Counted from the first letter of the stretch, positions 53,137 through 63,486 are shown. The stretch is 64,000 nt of DNA from Wohlfahrtiimonas larvae (GCF_039543665.1 NZ_BAABKE010000004.1:124001-188000), one strand, 5' to 3'. The notes: generated from the sequence alone by a model not told the origin. Numbers and translations: made by a program.

Positions 53137-53896
53137 TTCACATATTCATTTAGATGATCCTAGATTCACTGATGATTTATCACAGTTATTAACGGATGCA
53201 CGTGGCCAAAATATCCATGATTGGATCATCCCTGCCACAACTGCGGAAACTTTCCAAAATATTCACCACATTACACAACAGCAACCACATTGTTATGCTG
53301 CCTATGGTCTTCATCCATATTTTATTGCTCAACATACAGATGAGTCACTATCTACCCTTCGATCAGCACTCATACAGTATCAACCGATTGCTATTGGTGA
53401 ATGTGGTTTAGATGCTATGATTGAACAGCCAGAGCTGGATAAACAGATTTATTATTTTAAAGCCCAAATTCAGTTAGCCTTAGAGTTTGATTTACCTTTA
53501 ATCATTCACACACGCAAGACCCTAGATCTCGTTTTAAAAGAAATTCGTAAACATCCAACATTACGAGGTGTATTACACAGCTTTTCAGGCAGTTTGCAAC
53601 AAGCTAAAATAGCAATAGAACATAATTTTCTCTTAGGATTTGGCGGTACGATCACATTTACCAGAGCGCAAAAGTTAAGGCATATCATTACAGAACTCTC
53701 TCTCAATGACTTTATCATTGAAACAGATGCACCTTTTCAAAGAGGCGCCTATCGAGAAACAGGGATTAATTATCCTATAGATTTATTAGAAGTTGCCAAA
53801 ACTATTGCTATTCTTCGTCAAGAACCATTAGAATTAATAGCAGATGCAACAACCAACAATACTCAAAAATTATTTAAGCTAAAGGATTTTAAATGA
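53099..53896 (+). CDS. tatD: TatD-family metal-dependent hydrolase/DNase
   Basis: 265 residues. FDSHIHLDDPRF (metal His pair), GECGLDA, HTRK, HSFSG and ETDAPF are the family metal ligands. 3'-5' exonuclease activity or a related hydrolase of the YcfH/YjjV type. Overlaps the CDF gene by 38 bases and the next gene by 4. Confidence 0.92.
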   Translation: MSINNSNKIHLFDSHIHLDDPRFTDDLSQLLTDARGQNIHDWIIPATTAETFQNIHHITQQQPHCYAAYGLHPYFIAQHTDESLSTLRSALIQYQPIAIGECGLDAMIEQPELDKQIYYFKAQIQLALEFDLPLIIHTRKTLDLVLKEIRKHPTLRGVLHSFSGSLQQAKIAIEHNFLLGFGGTITFTRAQKLRHIITELSLNDFIIETDAPFQRGAYRETGINYPIDLLEVAKTIAILRQEPLELIADATTNNTQKLFKLKDFK

Positions 53897-54951
53897 TTAT
53901 TCCTAAACACCTCTCCGAGTTACTCGGTATCGAATATCCTATCATTCAAGCTGCAATGGCTGGCGGATATGTCTCTGCTGAATTAACTGCTGCTGTTTCT
54001 AATGCAGGGGGTTTAGGCTCAATTGCCGCAGGTTATTTAAAACCAGAACAATTACAAACCCAAATTCATGATGTTAAAGCTTTGACGCATAAACCTTTCT
54101 TAGTCAATCTTTTTGTACCTCACCGAACCTACGTGAGTCGCGAACAAATGGATGAGTTTGTCATTAAAGCTTCAGATATGAATCCTGATATTAAAATTAA
54201 TGAGGCAACGAATCTATACAATGAAAACCTTTGGGAGCTCAGCAGTATTGAATCGATGATAGATATTATCATTGCAGAGGAAGTTCCGATTGTCAGCTTT
54301 ACGTTTGGTGTACCAAGTGATGATGTTATCCAACGCTTACATGAAAATAATATTTTGGTAATTGGCAACGCAACCCATTTATTAGAAGCTTATGTTTGGC
54401 AAGAAAAAGGCGCAGATGCGCTTATCTTACAAGGCAGTGAAGCTGGTGGTCATCGAGCGACATTCATTGGTGATCCTGTACAAGTTGCACAATCAGCCTT
54501 TACTTTATTGCAACAAGGATCGAGGGAATTAACGTTACCAATTATCTCAGCTGGCGGATACTTTGACTCAAAATCAATGGGTGCCGCATTTTGCCTAGGT
54601 GCATCCGCAGTTCTAGTAGGCACTGCTTTTTTAACAACACACGAAGCTAACACGACAGATAGCCATCGAAAAGCTTTGTTAAATAGTAATGAACTAGACA
54701 GTACATTGACGAAAAATTTAAGTGGTGCCTGGGCTCGCGCTATTCGCACAGAAGGTTTAAAACTATTAGAACAGAGTGATTTATCACTTTTGCCTTTCCC
54801 CGCTCATGGATTTTTTATCAAATCTTTAATTGCACAAAAAGAACCTGAGAAATATCGAGCATTATATGCTGGTGTCAACGCCCAATTTTGTGAAGAAATT
54901 TCTGCAACAACATTAATGAACCGATGGATCAATGAATTACAATGTCTATAA
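53893..54951 (+). CDS. Nitronate monooxygenase-like FMN oxidoreductase
   Basis: 352 residues, TIM barrel of the NMO / 2-nitropropane dioxygenase family: GIEYPIIQAAMAGG start, AVSNAGGLGSIAAGYL, and QGSEAGGHRA. FMN-dependent oxidation of nitronates, or the FabK-like role in some members. 4-base overlap with tatD and 10-base overlap with the following hydrolase gene. Confidence 0.88.
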   Translation: MIIPKHLSELLGIEYPIIQAAMAGGYVSAELTAAVSNAGGLGSIAAGYLKPEQLQTQIHDVKALTHKPFLVNLFVPHRTYVSREQMDEFVIKASDMNPDIKINEATNLYNENLWELSSIESMIDIIIAEEVPIVSFTFGVPSDDVIQRLHENNILVIGNATHLLEAYVWQEKGADALILQGSEAGGHRATFIGDPVQVAQSAFTLLQQGSRELTLPIISAGGYFDSKSMGAAFCLGASAVLVGTAFLTTHEANTTDSHRKALLNSNELDSTLTKNLSGAWARAIRTEGLKLLEQSDLSLLPFPAHGFFIKSLIAQKEPEKYRALYAGVNAQFCEEISATTLMNRWINELQCL

Positions 54952-55706
54952 AGTATGATCATGTAAAGTCTCATGGCAATCCTCGTAATATTGCCTATTG
55001 CCATGAGATTCCTAACGGTGCAAAGCTTTCTATTTTATGGCTCAGTGGCTATTGTTCAGTTATGAATAGCACAAAAGCTAGTGCTATTTCTGAATGGGCT
55101 CAAAAAGAATCCATAGAAATGATACGTTTTGATTATTCAGGATTAGGTAAAAGTGAAGGAGAATTTGCAACAGCAAATCTTTCACAATGGCTTGATGAAG
55201 CATTATTGATTTATCAAAAAATTCAACATCGCCCAACGATCATCATCGGATCTTCTATGGGTGCTTGGTTAGCATTACGATTAACAGAAACATTACAACG
55301 CTCACATCAAACGCAACCAAAAGCATTATTACTATTAGCACCCGCTGTAGACTTTACACATGAAATCTTACTCAAAAAGTTACCAAAAGATTTATTGGGC
55401 CAATTAGAAAATCAAGGAGTCATAGCCATTCCTTCGCAATATGATGAGGAACCTTTAAAATTTTACCAACAATTTATTCAAGATGCTCAGCAACATAGAT
55501 TATTGAACCACCCAAGCATAATTACAACACCCATAACTATCATTCATGGTGAACAAGATCATGATATCCCCATAATGTTAGGTATCAAAGTTGCTGCACA
55601 TTTTAAAAACACACAACTCTTCACCATTAATGATGGCGAACATAGATTATCTCGAGCCCAAGATCTTCAATTTATTCTTAATACCTTAAAAAATTTAATA
55701 TCATAA
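54942..55706 (+). CDS. Alpha/beta hydrolase (serine hydrolase)
   Basis: 254 residues. Nucleophile elbow GSSMGAWLAL, acid in HGEQDHDIPI, and His in NDGEHRLS. Oxyanion region LSGYCS. Cytoplasmic ester hydrolase of unknown substrate. End of the coupled run that starts near 48.8 kb. Confidence 0.85.
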   Translation: MSIKYDHVKSHGNPRNIAYCHEIPNGAKLSILWLSGYCSVMNSTKASAISEWAQKESIEMIRFDYSGLGKSEGEFATANLSQWLDEALLIYQKIQHRPTIIIGSSMGAWLALRLTETLQRSHQTQPKALLLLAPAVDFTHEILLKKLPKDLLGQLENQGVIAIPSQYDEEPLKFYQQFIQDAQQHRLLNHPSIITTPITIIHGEQDHDIPIMLGIKVAAHFKNTQLFTINDGEHRLSRAQDLQFILNTLKNLIS

Positions 55707-55811
55707 ATAAAATTGTGAAATTTACAGTAATTTACTACGATATTCTATTGTTTAATTATAAAATTCGTTATAATCGTCTAAGTTAAATTTTTTGATACTT
55801 TGGGAGGTTTT

Positions 55812-56519
55812 ATGAACTCATATTATGGCCAAGATAATAACTTGGTTCACACGCAAGAGAGTGCGTTAGCAGCGAATAAAATTATTCGTCAGGCTTATGC
55901 TTTAGTTGGCTTATCTCTCATTCCTACAGCTATTGGTGTTTGGGTCGGATTCATGATGAATGGGCTCCTAGTCAATATCATGCGCTCTAGTCCATTTATC
56001 TATTTCATCGGTGTTATGGCGGTATTCTATGGCTTGATTTTTATGATTGAAAAAAATCGTCGAAATAGTATGGGCATTGCTTTAATGTTTGTATTCACAT
56101 TTGGCATGGGCTTTATGTTACAACCATTATTAGCAACTGTAGGATCAATGAGCAATGGCGTTAATTTAATCAGTACTGCTGTTTTTGGAACTGCTGCGAT
56201 TTTTGTTGGCTTGGCATTAGTTGGTAACAACACAAGCAAAGACTACTCATTTCTAGGCCGTTATATTGGTATCTTATTTTTTGTATTAATGGTAACGATC
56301 ATCTTAAACTATTTCTTCCTACAAATGCCGATGATCTCTTTGGTTGTCTCTTTTGCAGTGATAGCATTCTCATCTATGGCGATAGTTTACCGTATCAATA
56401 TGGCTGCGCGTGGTGGTGAAGATAGTTATATTTCGCTAGCGTTAGATATCTATATCTCTTTATATAATATCTTCTCTAGTTTATTAAGAATCTTAGGCAT
56501 CTTTGGTGGTGATGATTAA
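55812..56519 (+). CDS. Bax inhibitor-1 / YccA-YbhL family membrane protein
   Basis: 235 residues from ATG 55812 (GGGAGG RBS; TTG 55800 is rejected). About seven hydrophobic segments with the BI-1 fold; acidic C-terminal residues near the pore. In E. coli the family member YccA modulates FtsH. Single gene, terminator follows. Confidence 0.87.
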   Translation: MNSYYGQDNNLVHTQESALAANKIIRQAYALVGLSLIPTAIGVWVGFMMNGLLVNIMRSSPFIYFIGVMAVFYGLIFMIEKNRRNSMGIALMFVFTFGMGFMLQPLLATVGSMSNGVNLISTAVFGTAAIFVGLALVGNNTSKDYSFLGRYIGILFFVLMVTIILNYFFLQMPMISLVVSFAVIAFSSMAIVYRINMAARGGEDSYISLALDIYISLYNIFSSLLRILGIFGGDD

Positions 56520-56547
56520 TCACAACTAAAATTGGCTTGAAAACTAT

Positions 56548-56572
56548 AAAACCAGCCTTGGGGCTGGTTTTT
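56548..56572. terminator. Bidirectional terminator
   Basis: AAACCAGCC / GGCTGGTTT with a 4-base loop and T run, between the BI-1 gene and the nadE-like gene. Confidence 0.9.
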
Positions 56573-56590
56573 GCTTATTCAAAATCACAT

Positions 56591-58207
56591 TTATAGATTA
56601 GTAATTTCAATATTATTCCAATCCACCAAAGGCGGAAATAGCCAGTCTTTTTGGAAAGAACGAAGAGATAATGTTGGGCAAAATCCTAATTTTACTCTAT
56701 TAGGTTCTTCTTGATGCAACCTACGAATCACACTGATGACCAAATCCTTATCATAACCTCGATTAATAATTTGTTTAACTGACTGACTTCTCTCTATATA
56801 CAATATTAGAATTTCATCAATGTCAGAAACTTTAGCGAGCTCTCCATTATTAAGAAAACTCTTTCTTACCATTAAATTATGCGAATATTCTAATTTTTCA
56901 TAAGAAAAAATTTCTGCCTTTTTATATTTATTAATACATTCTGCTAATCCTATAACTTGCGCATAATAAACATCACTCAATGGCATAAATTCTGTAAATG
57001 CAAAACTAGATATATTCTCTTGCACTCCCATTGCCACTTCAGTTTTATGCCTACTATTCACTGGAAAAGCCTGTAAAAGTTTAGCAACTGAAATAAACAT
57101 AGCTGCTTTAAAACGATCACAAGCTTCTTTCTTCCAAACATCATCCACTATATGACCACCTTGACCGATAAAGCCATGTACTAAATCATTCTCCAATTCC
57201 CAAACATATAATTTAGCCCCTAAATTATCCATAAAGGCTTTCACTTGAGATTGAATCTTTGGAGAATCAAAACGAGAACTGATATACAGGCCTGAAACAT
57301 TATCCGCCCCCAAAGCTCTCATCGCGATATACAATATTACTTGGCAATTTAATGTACCATCCATCAATACCAACATTTTTTTTTCAGGCGTTTGTTCAAT
57401 GAATGCTTTCATAACATATTTAATGGCCCAATATAACTCTTGCTTATAGGATTCTGGCTTTGGATAAATTGGATGATCATGATATTTTATCTGATTCATT
57501 GAAACAACAACAGAATCTTCTTCAAAAAACTTCAATAATACAGATGTTTTTCCCATTTCATTGGTAATGGATGAAGAACCTTCCAATAAAAAATCCCTTG
57601 TTACCCCCACGTGATTCACATACACAATGGGAGCATTTGTTGTTCTAGATAGTGAATGTAAACATTGTTCTCGTTCAATACTCAATTCTCGCGACCATGG
57701 AAATGCAGAACAACAGCAAAATAGGTCACAATCCACCATATCAACATCTAAAAATATTTCCTCAGATACTAAAATACCAATTCGTAAACCTTTAAAGTCA
57801 AATGTTGTTGATCCCTCACCTGATTTAAAATAACGATGTTCTGTACAAAATTTTTCTGAAGGAATGGTTGTTTTACGATGATTTCCAACAATTTTACCAT
57901 CTGTCATAATTGCGATACTACTATAAAGCCCTGCATCTGTTTTCTCAGGATAACCTAATAATACAACTTCTTGAGGCTTAACATGCGCCGCTATTTGAGA
58001 TAAAGCCCATTGACATGAATCTAAAAACTGATCTTTCAAAAAAAGATCATCAGCACCATAACCTGATACACATAACTCAGGAAAAATGATCAATTCCGCC
58101 CCATTTTGTTGTGCAACATGAATAGCATCTATGATGCGCTTTGTATTCGACTGAACATCACCGCCAATACTACTGACCTGCATCAAACCAATCTGTAGGT
58201 TATACAT
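56591..58207 (-). CDS. Degenerate glutamine-dependent NAD synthetase-like protein (pseudoenzyme)
   Basis: 538 residues from ATG 58207 (AAAGGAAAG RBS; an upstream in-frame GTG at 58222 overlaps it). Full-length NadE architecture: nitrilase domain (1-230) and synthetase domain (250-538). Glu44 and Lys112 of the nitrilase triad are present, but the nucleophile Cys of the LICED motif is Ser148 (GILVSEEIF). The synthetase P-loop SGGxDS reads LMDGTLNC (281-288), and the TGNKSE loop reads NSRHKTE (384-390). C-terminal region still aligns to NadE. The reading frame is intact, so this looks like a maintained protein without NAD synthetase activity, not a decaying gene. Confidence 0.75.
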   Translation of the reverse strand: MYNLQIGLMQVSSIGGDVQSNTKRIIDAIHVAQQNGAELIIFPELCVSGYGADDLFLKDQFLDSCQWALSQIAAHVKPQEVVLLGYPEKTDAGLYSSIAIMTDGKIVGNHRKTTIPSEKFCTEHRYFKSGEGSTTFDFKGLRIGILVSEEIFLDVDMVDCDLFCCCSAFPWSRELSIEREQCLHSLSRTTNAPIVYVNHVGVTRDFLLEGSSSITNEMGKTSVLLKFFEEDSVVVSMNQIKYHDHPIYPKPESYKQELYWAIKYVMKAFIEQTPEKKMLVLMDGTLNCQVILYIAMRALGADNVSGLYISSRFDSPKIQSQVKAFMDNLGAKLYVWELENDLVHGFIGQGGHIVDDVWKKEACDRFKAAMFISVAKLLQAFPVNSRHKTEVAMGVQENISSFAFTEFMPLSDVYYAQVIGLAECINKYKKAEIFSYEKLEYSHNLMVRKSFLNNGELAKVSDIDEILILYIERSQSVKQIINRGYDKDLVISVIRRLHQEEPNRVKLGFCPTLSLRSFQKDWLFPPLVDWNNIEITNL

Positions 58208-58436
58208 CCACTTTCCTTTCACCCATTAACTCTGACAAAATTTTAATAACAACATGATTTATAAGTTTTGCCATGTTGCTAAAATTATAAATAATATCAT
58301 TAATTAACTATTCTAATACTGATTTTACAAAAATTAAATAAAAATATGAGACATGAGATGATATTAATAATTATGATACTTCACAAGAATTGGTTACAAT
58401 ATGCGCGCTTGACTGATCAACCAAAGGTATCTTTAC

Positions 58437-60101
58437 ATGCTTGTTGAATTAACCATAGAAAACTTAGCGATCATTGAAAACTTATCATTAGAATTTGATC
58501 GCGGTCTGTCTGTCATCAGCGGTGAAACGGGCGCAGGTAAATCCATCACCGTTGATGCACTTAGTTATATTTTAGGTGGCAAAGTCGATCATAGCCTAAT
58601 TAGCCATGATAAAAGCCAGTGTAATTTGGTAGCACACTTTGATGTTTCTGATATTCCTAAAGCCAAAACATGGTTACAAGAACAGCTCATTGAATCAGAA
58701 GATGGCGAGTGCATTATTCGTCGAGTGATTAATAAAGAAGGCCGCTCAAAAAACTATATCAATGGTCAATCCATGCCTTTACATGCACTTAAAAGTCTAG
58801 GTGAATTGCTGATTGATATTCATGGACAACACGCTCATCAATCCTTAGTCAAAGATGGCCATCAACGGGAATTATTAGACCAATATGCAGAAACTGAAAG
58901 TGAATTAATAAAGTTACAAATTTTATCCAAAGAAATTCGTCAACGAACTGAACAGCTCCATCAACTTAAAAATCGAGATGATTCGATGCGTGAACGTATT
59001 GATTTTTTAAACTTTCAACTTCAAGAATTTAAAAATATTTCTCCTAAACAAGGAGAATGGGAAAGTATACTAGAACAACACAATGAGGCGAGTCATGCTG
59101 AAGAATTTCAAGATGGTATTCAAAAATGCTTAAATTATTTAAATGATGATCGTGGCGTTTTAACTCAATTAAATCGTATTGGCCAACAGCTCACAACTTT
59201 GGCTAAATTGGATGATAAATTTAAGAGCTATGCAGATATGATCAATGAAGCAGATATCCTCTGCTCTGAAGTTGCCAATGATCTCAATCGCATGGATAAC
59301 ACGGAAGTGGATGAAAAAACTTTAATGCAGTTGGAATCTCGTATGCGAGAACTCAATGACTTAGCAAGAAAACATCGCGTTGAGCCTGAAGAATTACTCA
59401 CAAAACAGCAAGACATTGAAACTGAAATTGCCTCACAATTTTTATCCGATGAAGCAATCGAAGATTTAGAAAATGAGTTAAAAGAATATCAAATTAAATG
59501 GCAAAAAATCGCAGATAAAATTACCCAAAAACGTCAAAAAGCTATCATCATTCTCAATAAACAAATCACAAATGCAATGCAAGGTTTATCTATGACAGGT
59601 GGCGCGTTTGATATCCGCTTGCATCCTGAAAAAAGCTTTGGGCCTCATGGTCAAGAAAATGTGGAGTTCCATGTTCGCTCAAATCCTGGTATGCCATTTT
59701 ATCCATTGGGAAAAGTTGCTTCAGGTGGTGAGCTTGCACGTATTAGCTTAGCCATCTCTGTCATTTTAAGTATGAAATCTTCTCTACCCACTTTAATCTT
59801 TGACGAAGTAGATACCGGCGTTGGTGGTGCGGTTGCGGAGATGATTGGCAAACATTTACAAGAGTTGAGCGAGGGCCGCCAAGTTTTTTGTGTCACACAT
59901 TTACCACAAGTGGCAAGCTTTGGGCATCACCATTTTGCTGTTGCCAAAACAAAATCTGACAATCACACTGAAACACAGATCAAAAAATTATCCAAAGAAG
60001 AACGGGTACAAGAAATCGCAAGAATGCTAGGCGGTGTTAAACTAACAGAAGCAACCTTCAACCATGCTCGCGAAATGCTAACAGCTAGCCATTCACTATG
60101 A
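58437..60101 (+). CDS. recN: DNA repair protein RecN
   Basis: 554 residues. SMC-like ATPase: Walker A GETGAGKS, long coiled coils (150-370), signature and Walker B LIFDEVDTGVGG. Double-strand break repair. No LexA box seen upstream. Last 4 bases overlap the next gene. Confidence 0.95.
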   Translation: MLVELTIENLAIIENLSLEFDRGLSVISGETGAGKSITVDALSYILGGKVDHSLISHDKSQCNLVAHFDVSDIPKAKTWLQEQLIESEDGECIIRRVINKEGRSKNYINGQSMPLHALKSLGELLIDIHGQHAHQSLVKDGHQRELLDQYAETESELIKLQILSKEIRQRTEQLHQLKNRDDSMRERIDFLNFQLQEFKNISPKQGEWESILEQHNEASHAEEFQDGIQKCLNYLNDDRGVLTQLNRIGQQLTTLAKLDDKFKSYADMINEADILCSEVANDLNRMDNTEVDEKTLMQLESRMRELNDLARKHRVEPEELLTKQQDIETEIASQFLSDEAIEDLENELKEYQIKWQKIADKITQKRQKAIIILNKQITNAMQGLSMTGGAFDIRLHPEKSFGPHGQENVEFHVRSNPGMPFYPLGKVASGGELARISLAISVILSMKSSLPTLIFDEVDTGVGGAVAEMIGKHLQELSEGRQVFCVTHLPQVASFGHHHFAVAKTKSDNHTETQIKKLSKEERVQEIARMLGGVKLTEATFNHAREMLTASHSL

Positions 60102-60787
60102 AAAATTATTTAAAATGGTTCAGCTATCTTATTATATTTGTACTGATTCTAGGCGGAGTCGGATCTGCCATTTATTACAAGGATCGCTTGTGGCTCATTC
60201 CAAAATACTTTGAGCGTGGCACAACATCACCTTCTGATGTCATACCACAAAAAAGTACAATTTCACTCGAAAATCGAGCCAAAGAAGCTTATGAATATGC
60301 CAGAACTCATGACATGGATTTAGATCACGCTGTACTCATAGATTTTTCTCGTCATTCAGGCAAAAATCGTTTCTTTGTATGGAGTTTTAAAGAGAATAAA
60401 CCTGAAATTGAAAGCTTAGTGGCACATGGTTATGGCAATACAGGCTTTGAAAGCACCAATCAAAAGATTATCTTCAGTAATCAACCCAATAGCTATGCTT
60501 CTTCTTTAGGTAAATACAAGCTTGGTGCTCGTGCTTATAGTAAATGGGGTATCAATGTCCATTATAAAATGCATGGCTTAGAAAAGACTAATAGCAATGC
60601 TTTTAGTCGTTACATTGTGCTACATTCCTACAAATCCATCCCCAATGAAGAAACGTATCCAAATTACTTACCCTTAGGATTTAGCCAAGGTTGCCCTGTT
60701 GTGGATGATGAAACCATGCGAAAGGTAGATAGTCTCCTACAAACTAAGAAAAAACCTGTTTTATTATGGATATATTATTTAGAATAA
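60098..60787 (+). CDS. YkuD-like L,D-transpeptidase (PF13645-type), second in window
   Basis: 229 residues with an N-terminal anchor (residues 8-26). The catalytic-domain motifs are HSYKS and LGFSQGCPVVDD, with Cys in SQGC. Family of murein L,D-transpeptidase catalytic domains without the classical HxxSHG order. Overlaps recN by 4 bases. Periplasmic role in peptidoglycan modification inferred. Confidence 0.85.
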   Translation: MKNYLKWFSYLIIFVLILGGVGSAIYYKDRLWLIPKYFERGTTSPSDVIPQKSTISLENRAKEAYEYARTHDMDLDHAVLIDFSRHSGKNRFFVWSFKENKPEIESLVAHGYGNTGFESTNQKIIFSNQPNSYASSLGKYKLGARAYSKWGINVHYKMHGLEKTNSNAFSRYIVLHSYKSIPNEETYPNYLPLGFSQGCPVVDDETMRKVDSLLQTKKKPVLLWIYYLE

Positions 60788-60944
60788 TATTTGATCTTAC
60801 AATTAACTCATTATTATCATAATGAGTTATTATAGTATAACCCCTCTCTAAAACTTAACAAAAATTAACAAAATTATTTACCCTAATCCTAATCATTGGT
60901 ATAATTTTTATTAATCAACCAATATATTGACCGTATAATGAGGT

Positions 60945-61532
60945 ATGGCTTTGAAAAATAATAAAGGATTTAGCTTAATAGAATTAATGATTGTTGTTGC
61001 AATTATTGGTATTCTTGCAATGATTGCAATGCCATCATATCAAGAATATGTTGCTAGAACATATGTAACAGAAGGATTATCTGTCGCCACCTCAGTTCAA
61101 TCTTCAATGATTGACCATTACATTTCTAATGGATCTTTTGTATATAAACATGCTTCTGGTGGTTCTAATGGCACATCAAATATTAACGATACCTATGGCA
61201 TTGCTCCCCCGGAATCCTTTGCACATAATGCGATCACAAGGGTAGCAACAGGTACATGGTGGAATCCAATGGGTATCACTATAGAATATTCTAAAGATAA
61301 ATTAGGTTTATCTAACAGGCTTCCTGCCAATCAAGTCCCGAAAATCATGTTAGTACCATCTCCAACCAATGTTGAGTCTGACATATATTTACAAAGCACT
61401 GGTGCAAACTGGAAAGGTGGTAGCATCACATGGCAATGCTATTATATGTTTATGCCTAGAATCATTGCACCAGCAAATTGCCAAGAAGCTGCAAAAGATT
61501 TCTCAACATGCTCTGGCACTAATAGGTGTTAA
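60945..61532 (+). CDS. Type IV pilin (PilA/PilE-like), copy 2
   Basis: 195 residues. Leader MALKNNKG|FSLIELMIVVAIIGILAMIAMPSYQEYVARTYVTEGL, near-identical to the pilin at 18725 over the first 45 residues. The globular domain is different, with two pairs of Cys (WQCYYMF ... ANCQEA; STCSGTNRC). GAGG RBS upstream of the ATG. No assembly genes adjacent. Confidence 0.9.
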   Translation: MALKNNKGFSLIELMIVVAIIGILAMIAMPSYQEYVARTYVTEGLSVATSVQSSMIDHYISNGSFVYKHASGGSNGTSNINDTYGIAPPESFAHNAITRVATGTWWNPMGITIEYSKDKLGLSNRLPANQVPKIMLVPSPTNVESDIYLQSTGANWKGGSITWQCYYMFMPRIIAPANCQEAAKDFSTCSGTNRC

Positions 61533-61543
61533 AAATAAAATCA

Positions 61544-61729
61544 CTAAAGTAATTGCATGACAATGATGGCAATTGGTGGAATAGCCATCACTATAGCAGG
61601 AAAGATCATACCTTTTTTATATGAGCTACCACGCTCAACTGAATACTTACCACCTTGCTTCATAACGCTCACTGTTGCAAAGCCATATAAAATAGCCGCA
61701 ACAACCCCAATGACATAATACATCCACAT
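61544..61729 (-). CDS. Small two-span membrane protein of unknown function
   Basis: 61 residues from ATG 61729 with AAGGAG 7 bases upstream; an ORF extension upstream to 61771 has no RBS. Two hydrophobic segments (MYYVIGVVAAILYGFATVSV and MIFPAIVMAIPPIAIIVMQLL) flank a short charged loop (KQGGKYSVERGSSYKKG). Unknown role. Its 5' side abuts the terminator of guaA. Confidence 0.65.
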   Translation of the reverse strand: MWMYYVIGVVAAILYGFATVSVMKQGGKYSVERGSSYKKGMIFPAIVMAIPPIAIIVMQLL

Positions 61730-61746
61730 AACAATTCTCCTTAATA

Positions 61747-61783
61747 AAAAACCATTGGCCCAACCCCACAAACCAATGGTTTT
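61747..61783 (-). terminator. Terminator after guaA
   Basis: AAAACCATTGG / CCAATGGTTTT with a 14-base loop; T run on the minus strand. Between guaA and the small membrane-protein gene. Confidence 0.75.
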
Positions 61784-61814
61784 ACTGTTACTTATGAGCC
61801 ATTAGCCCATGCAA

Positions 61815-63344
61815 TTATTCCCATTCAACTGTTGCAGGCGGCTTACTTGTAATATCATAAACAATACGGTTCACATGCTTAACTTCATTCACTAAACGCA
61901 CAGAAATTTTCTGTAGAACATCCCATGGAATGCGTGCAAAATCTGCAGTCATGCCATCTACTGATGTGATCGCACGAATTGCTAACGTATAATCATATGT
62001 ACGAGTATCACCCATTACGCCAACACTTTTTAAGCCTGTCATCACTGTGAAGTACTGCCAAATATCACGATCTAAACCTGCTTTTGCAATTTCTTCACGG
62101 AGAATAAAATCACTGTCACGCACGATTTCTAATTTCTCTTCTGTGATGTCACCCAAAATGCGAATCGCTAAACCTGGACCTGGGAATGGCTGGCGCCATA
62201 CTAAATGAGCGGGCATACCTAATTCTTCACCCAATAGGCGCACTTCATCTTTAAATAAAGTATTTACAGGTTCGATCAATTTAAACTTCATATCTTCAGG
62301 TAAACCGCCCACATTGTGGTGAGATTTAATAGTTTGCGCTGTTGCGGTACCACTTTCAATAATATCTGTGTACAAAGTTCCTTGTGCTAAGAAATCAATG
62401 TCTTTTAACTTTTCTGACTCTTCATCAAATAGGTAAATGAATTCATTGCCAATGATTTTGCGCTTTTGTTCTGGATCAGAAACACCTGCCAATTTACTTA
62501 AGAAACGTTCTTTAGCATCTACTTTAATGATGTTTAAACCAAACTTACCGCTTAAATTATTCATCACTTCATCTGCTTCACCTTTACGCAACATACCGTG
62601 ATCGACAAATACACACGTCAATTGTGAACCGATTGCTTTATGCAATAAAACGCCCACAACGCTTGAATCCACACCACCTGATAATGCTAACAAAACCTTC
62701 TTATCACCAACTGTTTCGCGAATTGCTTTCACTTGCTGATCGATAAAATTTTCCATTTTCCAATCACCTGCACATTGGCAAACATTCAACGTGAAGTTTT
62801 TCAATAAATCAAAACCTCTTTCTGAATGTTGTACTTCTGGATGGAACTGAACACCAAACCACTGCTTAGCTTTATTTTCCATCGCAGCAATCGGGCAATC
62901 ACTACTTGTTGCGATCACTTCAAAGCCTGCTGGAACTTGAGTTACTAAATCGCCATGACTCATCCAAACAGTATGTTCTTCAGGCAATCCTTGTAATAAA
63001 ATTGCATCTTTAATTGTATGTTTTAATACTGCTTTACCATATTCACTATGATCAGCCTTAGAAACTTTACCACCCATTGAATCAGACATTAATTGCATGC
63101 CATAACAAATACCCAACACAGGAATGCCTAAATTGAAAATTTCCATATCAATCTTGAAGGCATCTTCTGCATAAACACTGTTAGGCCCACCCGATAAAAT
63201 AATGCCTTTTGGTGCTAACTTTTGAATTTCTGCTGCAGTTGTTGTATGAGGAATCAATTCGGAAAAGACACCAATTTCACGAATACGGCGCGCGATCAGT
63301 TGATTATATTGGCTACCAAAATCTAAAACGACTATATTTTCCAT
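61815..63344 (-). CDS. guaA: GMP synthase (glutamine-hydrolysing)
   Basis: 509 residues. Class I amidotransferase: Cys in GICYGMQLM, His and Glu in FHPEVQHS; synthetase P-loop LSGGVDSSV; C-terminal dimerisation domain ending KPPATVEWE. De novo GMP synthesis from XMP. The neighbouring guaB is not in the window. Confidence 0.97.
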   Translation of the reverse strand: MENIVVLDFGSQYNQLIARRIREIGVFSELIPHTTTAAEIQKLAPKGIILSGGPNSVYAEDAFKIDMEIFNLGIPVLGICYGMQLMSDSMGGKVSKADHSEYGKAVLKHTIKDAILLQGLPEEHTVWMSHGDLVTQVPAGFEVIATSSDCPIAAMENKAKQWFGVQFHPEVQHSERGFDLLKNFTLNVCQCAGDWKMENFIDQQVKAIRETVGDKKVLLALSGGVDSSVVGVLLHKAIGSQLTCVFVDHGMLRKGEADEVMNNLSGKFGLNIIKVDAKERFLSKLAGVSDPEQKRKIIGNEFIYLFDEESEKLKDIDFLAQGTLYTDIIESGTATAQTIKSHHNVGGLPEDMKFKLIEPVNTLFKDEVRLLGEELGMPAHLVWRQPFPGPGLAIRILGDITEEKLEIVRDSDFILREEIAKAGLDRDIWQYFTVMTGLKSVGVMGDTRTYDYTLAIRAITSVDGMTADFARIPWDVLQKISVRLVNEVKHVNRIVYDITSKPPATVEWE

Positions 63345-63486
63345 CGTATTTCCTTATGCTATATCTTCTATGTAACTGCAAAACCAATATTATATCGGAT
63401 TTTTCTGCATTTTTATTCATTTAAATGAGGAAAATTTATATATCACAGAGTCTTTATAGATCTACTCCCTTAAAATTAAAACAAAT

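Noticed and set aside
58207..58222. GTG 58222 as the start of the NadE-like protein
   Set aside because: That GTG overlaps the AAAGGAAAG RBS of the ATG at 58207, and NadE family N-termini begin close to the ATG.
58223..58436. LexA box before recN
   Set aside because: No CTG-N10-CAG was found in the upstream region.
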